A stretch of 41,213 nt of DNA from an uncultured Bradyrhizobium sp. (lineage in GTDB: Bacteria; Pseudomonadota; Alphaproteobacteria; Rhizobiales; Xanthobacteraceae), in contig NZ_CAKZHY010000102.1 in NCBI RefSeq assembly GCF_936928535.1, positions 1 through 41,213 on the forward strand, read 5' to 3'. The notes beneath the pieces are model-generated. The model was not told where the DNA came from and made no database searches. It saw only the letters and a list, made by a program, of their open reading frames with translations. Below are positions 40,650-41,213 of the stretch, piece by piece. Numbering within the stretch: the stretch's first letter is position 1; every line of letters begins with the position of its first letter. The translations under genes were made by a program, and so were the position numbers.

Positions 40650-41213
40650 GCCGACGCCGCGCTCGCGACCTGATCCACCGGCTGGTCGTCGCCATTGGGA
40701 TCGCCTGGCGCGGTCGCCCAGGCCAATTCCACCAGCGTCACGAACCGGCGCCCGGCGCCGTCGAGCTGGACCACGATCAGGCCCTGCTCCTCCATATAGC
40801 CGAGCAGGCGCTGCGCCCGGCGCAGCGAATGCGAGCCATAGGCGCGTGCGATCGCGGCATCGCCGGGGCAGGGCCAGCCTTCTTTCGCCGCGCGCGCAAT
40901 CATCATGAACACGCCCTGCATGTCGTCAGGCAGGATCGAGGCGCGCAGCGTCACCTCCCGCCAGGCGTCGTCCTCGGCAATGTCAGTGCCGAGCCCGGCG
41001 CGCGCATGCGTCAGCATGCGGCGAAATTCGGTGAGATCAAGCACGGACGCGCCGAGCCCTTCGATGCGGCAGCGAACCACGAATTCCTGATAGAGCACGC
41101 CGATGGCGCGGAATCCGGCATCGGGCGCGGCCAGCACGGCGCGCAGCGTCCGATCCACGCGCTCGCGCCGCTCGGCGAGCTCCTCGGCGCTGATCAGCAC
41201 CTCGACCTCTTCG
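40646..41213 (-). CDS. Hypothetical protein, 5' end beyond the window
   Basis: At least 189 residues; the frame stays open to the right edge, so the true start is probably outside (a GTG at 41200 is the only visible candidate). I do not recognise a family. The N-terminal part is helical and acidic/basic in character (ISAEELAERRERVDRTLRAV). Residues near the C-terminal half, IARAYGSHSLRRAQRLLGYM followed by EEQGLIVVQLDGAGRRFVTL, read like a winged-helix domain, so DNA binding or replication control is possible. The stop codon overlaps the convergent TonB-receptor stop by four bases. Confidence 0.7.
   Translation of the reverse strand, partial: EEVEVLISAEELAERRERVDRTLRAVLAAPDAGFRAIGVLYQEFVVRCRIEGLGASVLDLTEFRRMLTHARAGLGTDIAEDDAWREVTLRASILPDDMQGVFMMIARAAKEGWPCPGDAAIARAYGSHSLRRAQRLLGYMEEQGLIVVQLDGAGRRFVTLVELAWATAPGDPNGDDQPVDQVASAASA

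Overview
The window is high-GC, tightly packed DNA. Its protein families, codon use and transporter load fit a soil or plant-associated alphaproteobacterium of the Bradyrhizobium/Rhizobiales type. That assignment is inferred from protein character and from a dispersed repeat near 1.2-1.65 kb that I recall from Bradyrhizobium genomes; no database was searched. No tRNA, rRNA, CRISPR array or complete insertion sequence was found.

Layout: (1) 1-1812 is sparse and partly less GC-rich. It holds the tail of an upstream gene, a membrane-anchored hypothetical protein, and a gene-free stretch with the repeat. (2) 1813-9079 is a tightly overlapping plus-strand operon: a peptide/oligosaccharide-type ABC importer (binding protein, two permeases, two ATPases) ending in a GH51 alpha-L-arabinofuranosidase, suggesting uptake and cleavage of plant arabinosides. 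(3) 9132-15368, convergent, encodes a 2078-residue kinase-like/AAA/GAF/PAS/histidine kinase/receiver signalling protein. (4) 15866-17547 is an orphan sugar ABC permease pair behind a strong hairpin terminator. (5) 17714-20340 is a sulfur-oxidation cluster: SoxC-like molybdoenzyme, SoxD-like cytochrome c, a DUF302 protein and a small membrane protein. (6) 20461-21898 is a carboxymuconolactone decarboxylase-type gene divergent from an AraC/cupin regulator. (7) 21861-24530 holds an orphan peptide-type binding protein and a Ser-rich two-module protein I do not recognise. (8) 24699-27020 is a cytoplasmic BisC-type S/N-oxide reductase. (9) 27039-29200 is a TetR regulator divergent from a MATE efflux pump, sharing a striking 47-bp imperfect palindrome. 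(10) 29376-37227 is an apparent eight-gene operon: a MetQ/NlpA-type binding protein, a luciferase-like flavin monooxygenase, two AhpD/CMD-fold proteins, and a Liv-type ABC importer whose two permeases are fused. (11) 37266-40649 is a nickel-acquisition unit: a NikR-type operator, a NiCoT nickel permease and an overlapping TonB-dependent receptor that carries an apparent 2-bp frameshift. (12) A hypothetical gene on the minus strand runs off the right edge.

The best candidates for something poorly described are the 29-37 kb import/monooxygenase/CMD/AhpD cassette, whose substrate is unknown and perhaps sulfur-containing, and the nickel unit with a near-ideal operator. Sulfur chemistry may link regions 5, 8 and 10 (SoxCD, BisC, MetQ-like, alkanesulfonate-monooxygenase-like), but this is inference.
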